Source: Paramyrothecium sp. XJ0827 | Taxonomy: Eukaryota; Ascomycota; Sordariomycetes; Hypocreales; Stachybotryaceae | Assembly: GCA_020881915.1 (NCBI GenBank) | Contig: JAJFPB010000003.1 | Location: forward strand, 3,782,001 to 3,846,000 | Reading direction: 5' to 3' | Length of the DNA: 64,000 bases | Shown here: positions 9,833 to 19,569 of the stretch, piece by piece | Layout of the letters: the number at the start of each line of letters is the position of its first letter | How positions within the stretch are numbered: the first letter of the stretch is position 1 | Notes under the pieces: generated by a model | What the model saw: only the letters and a program-made list of their open reading frames with translations | Databases searched by the model: none | Told to the model about the DNA's origin: nothing | Program-made: the position numbers and the translations under genes

Positions 9833-11933
9833 TAAACTATGACTGACGGCCGATGTCCTCCTTGAGATCTTCTAATTCCTTCATTTTTGCTGCAGATTGC
9901 TTCTTCAGCCTTTCTTTCTCTATCTGCAGGGCGTCGATGACTGCCTCATGGTGAAAGAAAAGCGTGCCGATGAGAGCTCACCAATGTCCTAGCCTGATCC
10001 ACGCAACGTCCACTTGGTTTTCCGGTGGGTATTATACAAATGACCATAGTAGCAGAACACATGTCACGTCGTTAAATGCTTGTCAGATCGGATTGGATTC
10101 AGCATTTTCTCCGAATTCATTTCTTTGGTATCTTGGTCTAACATCGGGATCATCCTCAGTTCGCTACCCCACCTTCCCATTTCGACGTTGGTGATGCCCT
10201 CAGCCCTTCCTCTCACTCCAGATCACGACTTGTCTTACAACCCTTCCAGCCGTGAAAGCTTGCCAAATCAAGGCGGAATAGTGTTGAAGACACCCGCATT
10301 TGCTCTCTGCACATACTGACCAAGAGTTTTCGGGCCCCCTCCTCAATGGAAATGTGCTGAGCTCGGTTTTACGTCGGCTGAACCTACCGCTGCGCACGGT
10401 AATTTGACCTGCTATTGGAATAACTTGGTCATTAACAACCCAGACCCTGACACCCCCAAACGTCTTTCTTTTCACAAATTATTGACCATACCATAAAACA
10501 TACGACCCTAAACTACGCAATATGCACCAAATTTGCGAGCCTTGTAGGGCTGTATTCATTCTTTAAGATGACGATTGACTATGCGGTTTGTATGTAATTA
10601 CCACAAGCTTTATTAGTATGTGATGCAGTAAAAGCATGGATGATGTCTAGGGTAGGTGAACCTCGGGCTCCTCGCCTGGAGGCATCCTGAGGCCGAGACA
10701 TCCCCAGGGCCTGAGGATTTGATGGCGTGCTTATCAGATGGCTCGCAAAGCCGAAGATCGCCGAAGCGACGGCAAGGAAGCGATAACACATCTGCGTGCC
10801 CAGCCGCCGCCATGGATGAGGAGGGGCTGTGCTGAAGCAGATCGAAGAGGGGAAGGGGGCTGCAATGACCGGGGGGTTGCTGTCGCTTGCGCATATCGAC
10901 CGGGTTGCGTGATCGCGGTCCCTGGATTCTGACTACAGATCGCGACGGCAGATGCCAGGCGACGACAAGAAACTACCTTGCCGCGCCGGCCATTTTGAGA
11001 ACAAAGTCAGTCAGTCGGGTGCGGTCGCAATTGAGAAACACCAATCCCTTATTATTATGGTCTTGAATCGTCATTCATACTCTTTTCGAGCCACTGACGC
11101 AGTTGATTTGGTTCAATGTTATAAGATGGGAATTTTTTATAGCCATGTTAGTGACAACCGTTTGTTTGTGACGCTTGGATTTAGCCTGTACCCTTTTTTT
11201 GCTTGGTCTGGTCATGGTCGCACCATCTTTCGTCCCGATCTCCGCGCAAGCCACCGCTACGGCTCACGGCCAACCGTCACCGATACGTGCTCGATTCCCT
11301 TCCCTCCCTTCCCATCTCTCCCAACCAACCTCCCCCTACGGACACTGGCCGGGGTTCGCTGTTCCTGTCGATTCCCGTGCAGTAGACCATGCCATTACAA
11401 ATCCAGCAGCGCGGGTGCCGCATGGATTTCCCACCAGTTCACCCGATCCCCCCATTCGCCCTGCGCGCACCGTGAATCAGACCTCATCGTCCCGTCTTCT
11501 TGCTCGCATCATGCAACCCCTTGGGCCTGACGGACATATGGTCGCCTCCGCCCACCACGCCCCGAGTCTGGTATCCAATGGGGGACCGCGACGGGAGCCA
11601 AAGAGCAGGTGAGTTACTCGCTGGAACTCTTTCTCGCCGTTTATTTTCCCATCATGGGCTCGATCTGGGAACAAATGCCGCAGCGGCCTCGGGTCTAGAG
11701 CACGCACTCCGAGATTGCCCCACTTGGCCCGGCGACCCATTTTCAAGGGTCCCCAACTTTGACTTGACTTGCTATATACCGTTGCGATCCTGACCCTCGT
11801 TTTCTATTTTCTTTTTGCTCTCCTCGACCTGGTCCGCCGTCCCGTCCCGTGCCTTGACTTGCCTGCTTGCTTTACTTGCTTTGCCCGTCGTAGATAGATC
11901 CCACCTTCTCTCCGCCTCCGCCCGCCCTAAGCC
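9833..11933. other. Intergenic, with one coding-like scrap
   Basis: About 2.1 kb. On the minus strand, 9837-9944 reads as the tail of a coiled-coil protein (IDALQIEKERLKKQSAAKMK and more, then TAG), but it cannot be extended into a gene upstream. Pyrimidine-rich tracts at 11278-11335 and 11800-11930 are likely promoter/5' UTR of the downstream lactone oxidase gene. No other gene is supported. Confidence 0.45.
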
Positions 11934-13484
11934 ATGGATCCTCTCGTCGCCGCCGAGCTCGACAAGCACGGCGACGATGGCGTCGCATTCCGCGCCCGCC
12001 CTCACCACCTCCATCGCACCTGGGCGCGCACCTTCGCCTCCCGGCCCGAGCTCTTCATCCAGCCCGAGTCGCTGCCCGAGGTCGAAAAGGTCCTCGCCCT
12101 CGCCCGCCGCTGCCGCCGCCGCGTCGTCGTCACCGGCTGCGGCCACTCGCCCTCCCACCTGACCTGCACCTCGAGCTGGCTCGTCAACCTGGACCGCTTC
12201 AACAAGATCCTCTCCATCGACCGCGCCTCCGGCCTCGTCGTCATGGAGAGCGGCATCCGCCTGTTCGAGCTGTGCGACGAGCTCGCCCGCTACGGCCTCG
12301 CCATGCCCAACCTCGGCAGCATCAACGACCAGTCCATCACCGGCGCCATCTGCACCGGCACCCACGGGAGCAGCCTGCGACACGGCCTGCTGTCCGAGAA
12401 CATCGTCGCCCTCAAAATCACCCTCGCCGACGGCACCACGCGCTCGTGCTCCGCCGACGAGAACACCGAGCTGTTCCGCGCCTCCCTCCTGTCGCTCGGC
12501 GCACTCGGCATTATCACCCAGCTGACGCTTCGCGCCGTGCCCGCCTTCAAGCTCAAGTGGACCCAGACCATCGACACCGACCGCAAGGTCCTCGACCGCT
12601 GGTCCGGCGACCTCTGGACGCAGAGCGAGTTCATCCGCGTTTGGTGGCTGCCTCACACCCGCCGCGCCGTCATCTGGGGCGCGGACCGGACGACCGAGCC
12701 CGTGGCCGACCCTCCGACCAGTTACTACGACAGCTTCCTCGGCTACACCGTATACCACAACCTGCTCTACATCGGACGCTTCATCCCCTCCATTCTGCCC
12801 TGGGTCGAGTGGTTCGTCTTCGGCATGCAGCACGGCTTCCGGAACGGAAGCTCCCTCTCTGCCGTCCAGTCTAGCGCCAAGGCCCTGCTCCTGAACTGCC
12901 TCTACTCTCAGTCCGTCAACGAGTGGGCGCTGCCTCTCGAGAAGGGCCCCGAGGTCCTCCGGAGGCTCAGCACCTGGATCAACCACCTCACCCCTGACGA
13001 CGCCGACTACGTGCCCCACAACATCCCCTTCTCCGCCGACGGCCTTTACATTCATTCTCCCATCGAGGTCCGCGTCAGCGACAGCACAGCCAAGTCCACC
13101 GTCCGCCCTCACCTCGACCCCACCGCCAAGGATGGCCCTACTCTCTACCTCAACGCCATTGTCTACCGCCCTTACTTCAAGGACTCGCCCAACCAGACCC
13201 GCTACTACGAGGCCTTTGAGTACCTGATGAAGGAGATGGGAGGCCGCCCGCACTGGGCCAAGAACTTCAGCGCAAACCGCGCCGAGATTGAGGGCATGTA
13301 CGGCAAGGACCTCGAGGAGTACCGCAGGATCCGCGACGAGTCCGACCCCGAGGGCATGTTCGTCGGGCCCTGGCACCGCGAAATCATCCTGGCCGACGGC
13401 GAGCGGTTGCAGCTCGAAGAAGTCGAGACGTCGAGGATGAACGCACCCGGCGGAGGTGTGCTCACCGCCGGAAAGGTCGCGTGA
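11934..13484 (+). CDS. alo1: D-arabinono-1,4-lactone oxidase
   Basis: Flavoprotein that catalyses the last step of D-erythroascorbate synthesis; in yeast it sits in the mitochondrial outer membrane. Single exon, 516 residues from ATG 11934, close to yeast Alo1 length. The N-terminal FAD-binding (PCMH) domain shows LFIQPESLPEVEKVLALAR, VVVTGCGHSPS with the presumed covalent-flavin His71, and GSINDQSITGAICTGTHGSS. The C-terminal ALO domain carries GGRPHWAKNF (HWxK, about residue 438) and FVGPWHREIIL near the end. The very GC-rich third positions create a 534-codon antisense ORF that is only a shadow. It ends TGA at 13482-13484. Confidence 0.94.
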   Translation: MDPLVAAELDKHGDDGVAFRARPHHLHRTWARTFASRPELFIQPESLPEVEKVLALARRCRRRVVVTGCGHSPSHLTCTSSWLVNLDRFNKILSIDRASGLVVMESGIRLFELCDELARYGLAMPNLGSINDQSITGAICTGTHGSSLRHGLLSENIVALKITLADGTTRSCSADENTELFRASLLSLGALGIITQLTLRAVPAFKLKWTQTIDTDRKVLDRWSGDLWTQSEFIRVWWLPHTRRAVIWGADRTTEPVADPPTSYYDSFLGYTVYHNLLYIGRFIPSILPWVEWFVFGMQHGFRNGSSLSAVQSSAKALLLNCLYSQSVNEWALPLEKGPEVLRRLSTWINHLTPDDADYVPHNIPFSADGLYIHSPIEVRVSDSTAKSTVRPHLDPTAKDGPTLYLNAIVYRPYFKDSPNQTRYYEAFEYLMKEMGGRPHWAKNFSANRAEIEGMYGKDLEEYRRIRDESDPEGMFVGPWHREIILADGERLQLEEVETSRMNAPGGGVLTAGKVA

Positions 13485-14488
13485 GGTGGCAACGGAGTAC
13501 GACCAGATCTGACAGACCAGAAGAGAGAGACAGAGAGAGAATGCGGTCGCATTTTGGCAGGTTGCATTGAGACGAGGCGTTTTATTATTATTTTTTTTTT
13601 ATACCAGCGATCTACGGAAACGCCCATAGAATCTATTCATGGCTTGAAGACAGAGGGAACACGCCAATGAATTATAAAAAATATCATGCAGATATTGCAA
13701 GAACACTTCCTAGCGATCCCACAATGCCTTGAAATAAACGCAAACCCACAGGATGAAGGATCAATGACGATGTTTACAAAGGCTTCACTTGTCAAATTCA
13801 AATACCAATAGGAGAAGGGGCAGAAAACACGACGCCATACAAGACAGTCATACGGCTGGGGCCTTTGCATTCATGGATAAAGTCCAGAAAATAAAAGTCA
13901 TAAATTGTGCTCTCCAAACACGCCAGTATAGGAAGCCGCCCATCTATTAGAGGCAAATTCAAGCCCAGAGTGCCAACCGTCTACTACAATATGCGATTAA
14001 TACACTGATGCATCCAATCCAGGCCGCCCGAACCCTCAGAACTCCTGCCAAACCCACAAAACTCCACAATGGCCCCCTACCCCCCAATTCGTCCTGTGTA
14101 CGCAATTTGTTTCTTCGAGATGTGACTGGCTGCTGCTTCTCCATTCCATCGGACGGGCGTTTGGGTGAGACATCAAAACATGGCATGTTTGAGGCTGCTG
14201 AAGCAACTGGCTCCAAGACCATTGCTTATTGCTTACTCAACGGAACTTCGATGATCGGCCGTTCCACTCTCTTCCACGCCCAGCCGCCTTGCGCCATCGA
14301 AGCTCTTGTTCTCGTTCGCTGGTGAGAATTCGACCGATGAAATCGATGTGATGCATGTCCGTCAAAGGAAGTTGTCATTATTATGAAAAAGAAATTGCTA
14401 CCGTTTGCATGTGTAACGTGTCCGGTAAGGCTTATGTACGATTATCTGAGCGGTGAAAGTATTAAGCTGAAAAAGGTCATTCTGACTC
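13485..14488. other. Intergenic, convergent 3' regions
   Basis: 3' flanks of alo1 (+) and the coiled-coil gene (-). A 105-codon ATG ORF at 14008-14325 (+) has no recognisable family and lies in the expected 3' UTR zone. T-rich stretch at 13582-13600. Confidence 0.5.
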
Positions 14489-16732
14489 CTAGCCGCGGCT
14501 GACCTGGCTGGCGCTTGTTCGACTACGTTCGTCTTCCTCTTCAATCACATCGCTGAGTCGGGTAGGATGGTGATGCCGTGGCACGGTTTCCCAGCCAGGG
14601 GCCGCATACCCCTGGCCTGAATAATCCTGGGGATTAGAATACGTTCCGGTCCACTGGCTTGGCGGGGCCGATGAAGGTGGCGGCTGGAGCCCGGCACTCG
14701 GTGGGTTCCCAGTGGCCGGTGTCTCATACTCCTCTGCATCCAAGTCAGAACCCGAAATACTGGAGGCTGCCGCAGCGAAAGGAATTCTGTTTCCCCTGGT
14801 ATCGAGAACAAAATTGCCTCGAATGTCAACAACGTACTCACCTTCGCTGTAACCACCTTCTGATCCGCCTGCTCCGTGACTGCTCGTCTGCTGCTGACTC
14901 GACTCCTGGGGCCTATAGTAGGATCCATCTGGTGCTGCAGCTGACGGCTGTGCAGGCTGAGAGGATTGTCGTGGAGGGTAGCTTTGCTCATACTCGGCCT
15001 GGTAACTACTTTGATCGCGAGAGCTGCCGGCTTGACGGCTCTGCAAGCCTTGCGTCATGGGCACGACCTGCACGCCGCCAACGATGGTTGGCTGGCCGGA
15101 CTGAAGTGAGAAGGTCCTGTCCCTCTCCTCTTGCTCACGGCGTCCAAGCTCTTCCCACGCCCTACGGGCTTCTTCTTTCGAGATAGCAAGCTCCCGACGC
15201 ATCTCGGCCACTTGCTGCTGGGCCTTGGAAGCACCCCGCTCGCGATCTACGGCGTCTCGGATGGCATCTGCCCTGTTGCTTCTTTCCTTTTCGAGTGCCG
15301 CTTCCAATCTAGCATTTACTTCCTGCGCTCGCTCAAGCTCCGCTCGGGTCTCGAAGAACCACCGCTGGAACTTGCGTTCTGAGCTAGCCCGGAGCCGCTG
15401 TAGCTCGACAACAGCGTGGAAAAGGTTGGCACCAGCAGCGGAAAGATCAGTGACTTGCCGTGCTAGTTGCTGGCTTACCGGATCGCGATTTACCTCGTTG
15501 CTGTTCTGTTCCAGCTTGCGAATCCAGTAGCTCGTTAGCCCCTCCCAATGCGCTGACAATGTTTCCCAGCGTTCAAACGCATGTGGGAATGAATTGCGTG
15601 GCTTGGAGCCACTGGTTGCCTGAGCAGGCACGTCGTCTGTGCGAGACGCATGGGCTGTTTGTTGCGGCTGCGAGGGCTGCTGAGTAGGAACGGGAGTAGC
15701 ATAGGTTTGTGGTGGAGGAGGCTGTTGGTTCGCGCTCGGTTGTGGTATCTGTGAGGTGGTCTGGGCTCTACTGCCCTGATGTATATCTTGGGCCGGGCGG
15801 CCGGTTTCGAGTGGCTGTTTGGTGTTGGTGCCGCCGCTTCCTTGGTTGGCAGCAACGCCAGCAGCTCCAGATCGCCGTTCCGAACTTCGTCGTCGGGCTT
15901 CCTCACGGAGACGAGCCTCTTGCTCAGCCTCAATCCGCATCCGTTCCTGTTGTTCAGCCTCAGCTCGTTGGCGCGCTTCCCTAGCCGCTCGCTCCTGCAT
16001 GATCACCCGAGGGCTTCTGATCCCCGACGGGGAACCGGTAGGCAGGGGTGCCGCTGTTGGGCGTCGAGGGGAGGCAAGTCCATGACCGTTGGAGGTGACG
16101 GGTGCTCCGCCTGACATGAGGTCAGCCATATTGGCCGACTCTTCGTCGTCGTCGGGCGTAAAGGGATGAGGGTAGCGCAGCGCCTCCTCAAGAGCGTAAA
16201 GGATGGCGCTGTGCGTCCGCTTGGAGATCTGGAGAGCCCGATGCGGTTCCGGATGGTGAGTCGCAAAAGTTAAAGGCTGCGCTTTCTGACTACGATATCC
16301 AGAAGATTCTTCGTCAAAATCCTCACTCAGCTCCTGCGAGAGGACACGCCTAGGGCTCGGGTCTTGTTGAGACTTGATGGGTAGAGCAGGCTCGAGTCCA
16401 GAGACGGGAACACTTCCGGCCGGTGGTTGGTCAAAAGACAAGGCTCTGGGTGTGAAACCTAGGGTCGCCGCGGCGATATGGATGCGACGAGGTTCCGGGC
16501 TTGGGGAAGCTTCGAAGCGAGGAGTGCGACGGAGGACCCGATGCTGGGAGCCGGGGGTCGAGTGTCTCTCGGACGGGTCTGGCTGGGTCTGTTGAGGGAC
16601 GGGCGTGGATTGCTGGCGTTGCTGCAAATATGACGTGGGTTCGTGAATCTCGTGACGGTCGTTAGATTTGCTGGACGTGCTTGAATGGGACAATTTGGCG
16701 GCGGCACCCAGGCTATTGGGTGGAGGCGTCAA
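14489..16732 (-). CDS. Large disordered/coiled-coil protein, function unknown, start unresolved
   Basis: A 747-codon open frame on the minus strand ending in TAG (14489-14491). I do not recognise a named family. Visible: a Pro/Ser/Gln-rich N-terminal half; a segment TLGFTPRALSFD; a compact stretch KRTHSAILYALEEALRYPHP followed by FTPDDDEE; an Arg/Glu/Ala helical run (about 15910-16010); a globular-looking piece FERWETLSAHWEGLTSYWIR; a long coiled coil (ELERAQEVNARLEAALEKER onward); and a conserved-looking GEYVVDIRGNFVLDTRGNR. The boundary at 16732 is a TTG, with an in-frame TGA just upstream. The first in-frame ATG is only at 16129, yet the 600 nt before it look coding. A splice acceptor (CCCAATAG) at 16713 could join an upstream exon. 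Probably a cytoplasmic scaffold-type protein (inference). Confidence 0.7.
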   Translation of the reverse strand: MTPPPNSLGAAAKLSHSSTSSKSNDRHEIHEPTSYLQQRQQSTPVPQQTQPDPSERHSTPGSQHRVLRRTPRFEASPSPEPRRIHIAAATLGFTPRALSFDQPPAGSVPVSGLEPALPIKSQQDPSPRRVLSQELSEDFDEESSGYRSQKAQPLTFATHHPEPHRALQISKRTHSAILYALEEALRYPHPFTPDDDEESANMADLMSGGAPVTSNGHGLASPRRPTAAPLPTGSPSGIRSPRVIMQERAAREARQRAEAEQQERMRIEAEQEARLREEARRRSSERRSGAAGVAANQGSGGTNTKQPLETGRPAQDIHQGSRAQTTSQIPQPSANQQPPPPQTYATPVPTQQPSQPQQTAHASRTDDVPAQATSGSKPRNSFPHAFERWETLSAHWEGLTSYWIRKLEQNSNEVNRDPVSQQLARQVTDLSAAGANLFHAVVELQRLRASSERKFQRWFFETRAELERAQEVNARLEAALEKERSNRADAIRDAVDRERGASKAQQQVAEMRRELAISKEEARRAWEELGRREQEERDRTFSLQSGQPTIVGGVQVVPMTQGLQSRQAGSSRDQSSYQAEYEQSYPPRQSSQPAQPSAAAPDGSYYRPQESSQQQTSSHGAGGSEGGYSEGEYVVDIRGNFVLDTRGNRIPFAAAASSISGSDLDAEEYETPATGNPPSAGLQPPPSSAPPSQWTGTYSNPQDYSGQGYAAPGWETVPRHHHPTRLSDVIEEEDERSRTSASQVSRG

Positions 16733-19569
16733 GTTGAGTACTCACCACCCGGATTGGTGGTGAGGGTGATGAATTGGAGGTGGTGTCGGCGTGGTATGCG
16801 TGCGAGAGCACAATCCTTACAGCAGCAGGATGCAACTAACGGCTGAGAAGCTCAGTGCACAGCTGCCTTGGACGGGTGGGAAGCGGATTGAGCTCCAGGC
16901 ACCGGGAAAGAAATGCGGAAAATCGAACAGCTCGACTGACCAGGAAAATTGAAGAAGTAAACAAGCAGAGGAGGAGAGAAAGAAAGGCCGAGCCAGACCA
17001 AGGGATGAACAGCAAACCAGTCTCGAGGTCGGGCGGGTGGTAGCTCAGCTTGGGGTGGTACCGGAGCAGGGGCCCTGGTGATGTCAAAATATGGTGGCAG
17101 GGAAAAAAAAAGGTCGGAAAATGGGAGGCTGGTGAGCCAGCACACACAAGCACCAGCACCCAGGCAAGCGCGCGCGCAGGCCACAACGATTCGATGGTCA
17201 GCGGTCGGCGCCAATGGCTGGAAGAACCGGCCGTCGCAAAGAAACGATTGCGCCTGCAGTCTTGATCCTGCTACACGGCGGCTTTCTCACGCGAGTTTGG
17301 TTTAGTCTTGGTGGTGGCCTGCGGACGGCCGACCTGCGCCGTGCTGACCGGCGATGCACGTCACCTCCACCGCAGCCCTTGCGTTGGCCCTCAAAAATTG
17401 GTGCAGAGTACACAGCCAGCGGCTGTCGGGCCCTTGAGGCCCAGCCAAAGGTCAATGGATGCAATGCGAGGCCGGAATGGAGTGAGTACCTCCAGCCGAT
17501 GTTGCGGCGAGCATTCTCGCAGGCCAATTGGTGATGCGCGCTCGTTTTAGAGCCGCCGTCGCATGGAAGCGCTACTCGCACGATCAGGAGCAGGAGCCGC
17601 AACACCGTTAAAAGAAAGATGGCAAGAATTGAGGAGAGACGAGGCCAGGTGAGAACAGAAGATGTGGGAGGGAGAGAGAAGTCAAGTCGACAGAGAGCAC
17701 AGTAAGGCAGTGGATGTTTGAGCGGGCTGCGCTACAGCTACTAGAGCTCCAGGTCCGAGTCAATTCACCTTCCCATACGGATACCTTGCCTTGCCTTGCC
17801 TTATGTGGTGTGCAATCTGCATAGAAGGCAGAGGAAGGAATCGCGATTCGGTCATGCAGTCCACCTTTCCTTCCTGCCATGACCTTGCCTGGCCTGACTT
17901 GATTTTGCCTGACCTCGGCAGCTTCCCCGAGCGAGGCTGCTTAGTGCGGGCTGCCGCTGGTACTATTAGGGAGGTACTAGTCTACCGTGCCTCACCTGAC
18001 AGTGAACTTATGTACTCTCTGGCGGCCCAAGGTATTTGCCTTGGCAATTTGTGAGAAAAGTTACCTCGCACCTCCGCAAGCCTCTAGTCATATCGTCCAG
18101 GATCATGTCTCCGGTTACCCAACCTCATTTGCGAATAGCGCTCATCTCAATCCTTTTCCTTCTCAGGGATACGCTGTTGACCAGCGGCGCCCAACTGGGT
18201 TGATCGTTGAGCATCTCGCAGCGCGCAACCTGATCTACAGGGGCAGGGCCTCCGAACCGTGTGCCGAACCTCCCTGTAACAAACACGGCGGGTAAGCCCA
18301 GTCTCCGGATCTAGGAGCAATGGGGAGGAAAAAGAAAACAAGAGAAAGGAAAAAGAGAAAGAAAGCAAACTCCGAAGATGGGAGTTAACAAAAGAAGACG
18401 TGAAAAGAGAGCTTCATGCAAGTGCCGGGCTCGAAACATCCTGTTGTACACTCACGGAGAAAGGGAATACGGGGTTCCCAATCAACGATACACCACCCAT
18501 AAGGCAGAATGCAGGCCATTCACACATGCCTAGTACAGCAGAATTCCCGTGTGCGATTCAATGAAGTTGAATTGTGACAGATTCTTTATCGGGGTTGTCA
18601 ACACACAACTTTGGTTAAAGCCGGTCACATCTTCCCAACAGTATCACTCGTAGGACTCAACGCACTTCACCTTGAGGAGCGGTTCCGTATGCTGAACATT
18701 AAACCGTCCCCTGGCTTGGTTGGAGCAGTATGACGGCAGGGCTCCGAGGTCATGATGCTAGTTGTGATATACTAGACCTGACCTGTCAGACTTTGTTGCC
18801 CAAGGGAGCGGATGGTAAGACAAGGGTCTGCTTGTCCTGCCCTCCCAATCTGTCCCAACAGCTTGGCCAGACCTTGTCAGGAACAGGGATCTGCGTCATT
18901 TGCCTAGCCTCCAAGGGCCTGCTGTCAGCCACTAGGAGAGGAGCCATGACAGTCCAATAATCAGTGACTGGATACACCCTAATCGGAGACAATATGGTAT
19001 GGGAGACAGAAGCATGCACCTGCCGGACAATTGTTTGAAGTGAGGTGAGCCGTCGCTAAACAGTTATAAGCGATGATGGAGTTCGAACGCATACTCCCTG
19101 CGCCCGGGCGTTCATGCTATTTCTTGAGTCCTGGACAAATCTCGAAGAACGGTTTTGAGAGACTCGAGCAAAGCCTACGCATTTCGTCCGGGGTGTGATT
19201 TGAGGCGTGCCGTACACTACAGGACATAACGCCGTCAGCCCTGAGACCTTTCTTGACGTGCCCTGTGAAGCTGGTAATGATAGTTGAAGTTCACCATCGC
19301 GTAGACAGAATGTGCTAAACACCAAGCCAGGATGACGTCAAGTGAACGGCGCCACACAAGGTGGCCAATCCTTGATAAAAAAAAATGGCTGTAATAGCTA
19401 TCAAACTAGAGCTAGCTCCGGACACTCGAGTGGCTGTATTGACTCTTGAACTTTTTCCCTCATTCTCTTTGCCTTCCACCATCATGGCCAATCCTATTAC
19501 ATCTGACGCAGGCATGTTACGTGGAAGTCTCATCTAACAGTATTGGGCTAAAGTAATTGAATAGAAAGC
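16733..19569. other. Gene-poor intergenic region
   Basis: About 2.8 kb. The first part is the 5' side of the coiled-coil gene. No gene is supported; ORFs here are short, many with TTG or CTG starts. It contains a CCTTG pentamer repeat. Confidence 0.5.
17784..17803 (+). repeat. CCTTG pentamer microsatellite
   Basis: Four tandem copies of CCTTG (last unit CCTTA), with further degenerate copies to about 17920. Confidence 0.7.

Noticed and set aside
11772..13376. 534-codon ORF on the minus strand
   Set aside because: Antisense to the lactone oxidase gene; it arises from GC-rich third codon positions and has no family signature.
14008..14325. 105-codon ATG ORF between convergent genes
   Set aside because: No family similarity recognised; it sits where 3' UTRs are expected.
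16706..16745. 33-nt GTGAGT...CAATAG segment as an intron of the coiled-coil gene
   Set aside because: Too short for a typical fungal intron, and no ATG lies upstream to open the preceding exon.
19065..19135. GAGTTCGAACGC resembling a tRNA B box
   Set aside because: No matching T stem, anticodon arm or acceptor could be folded.
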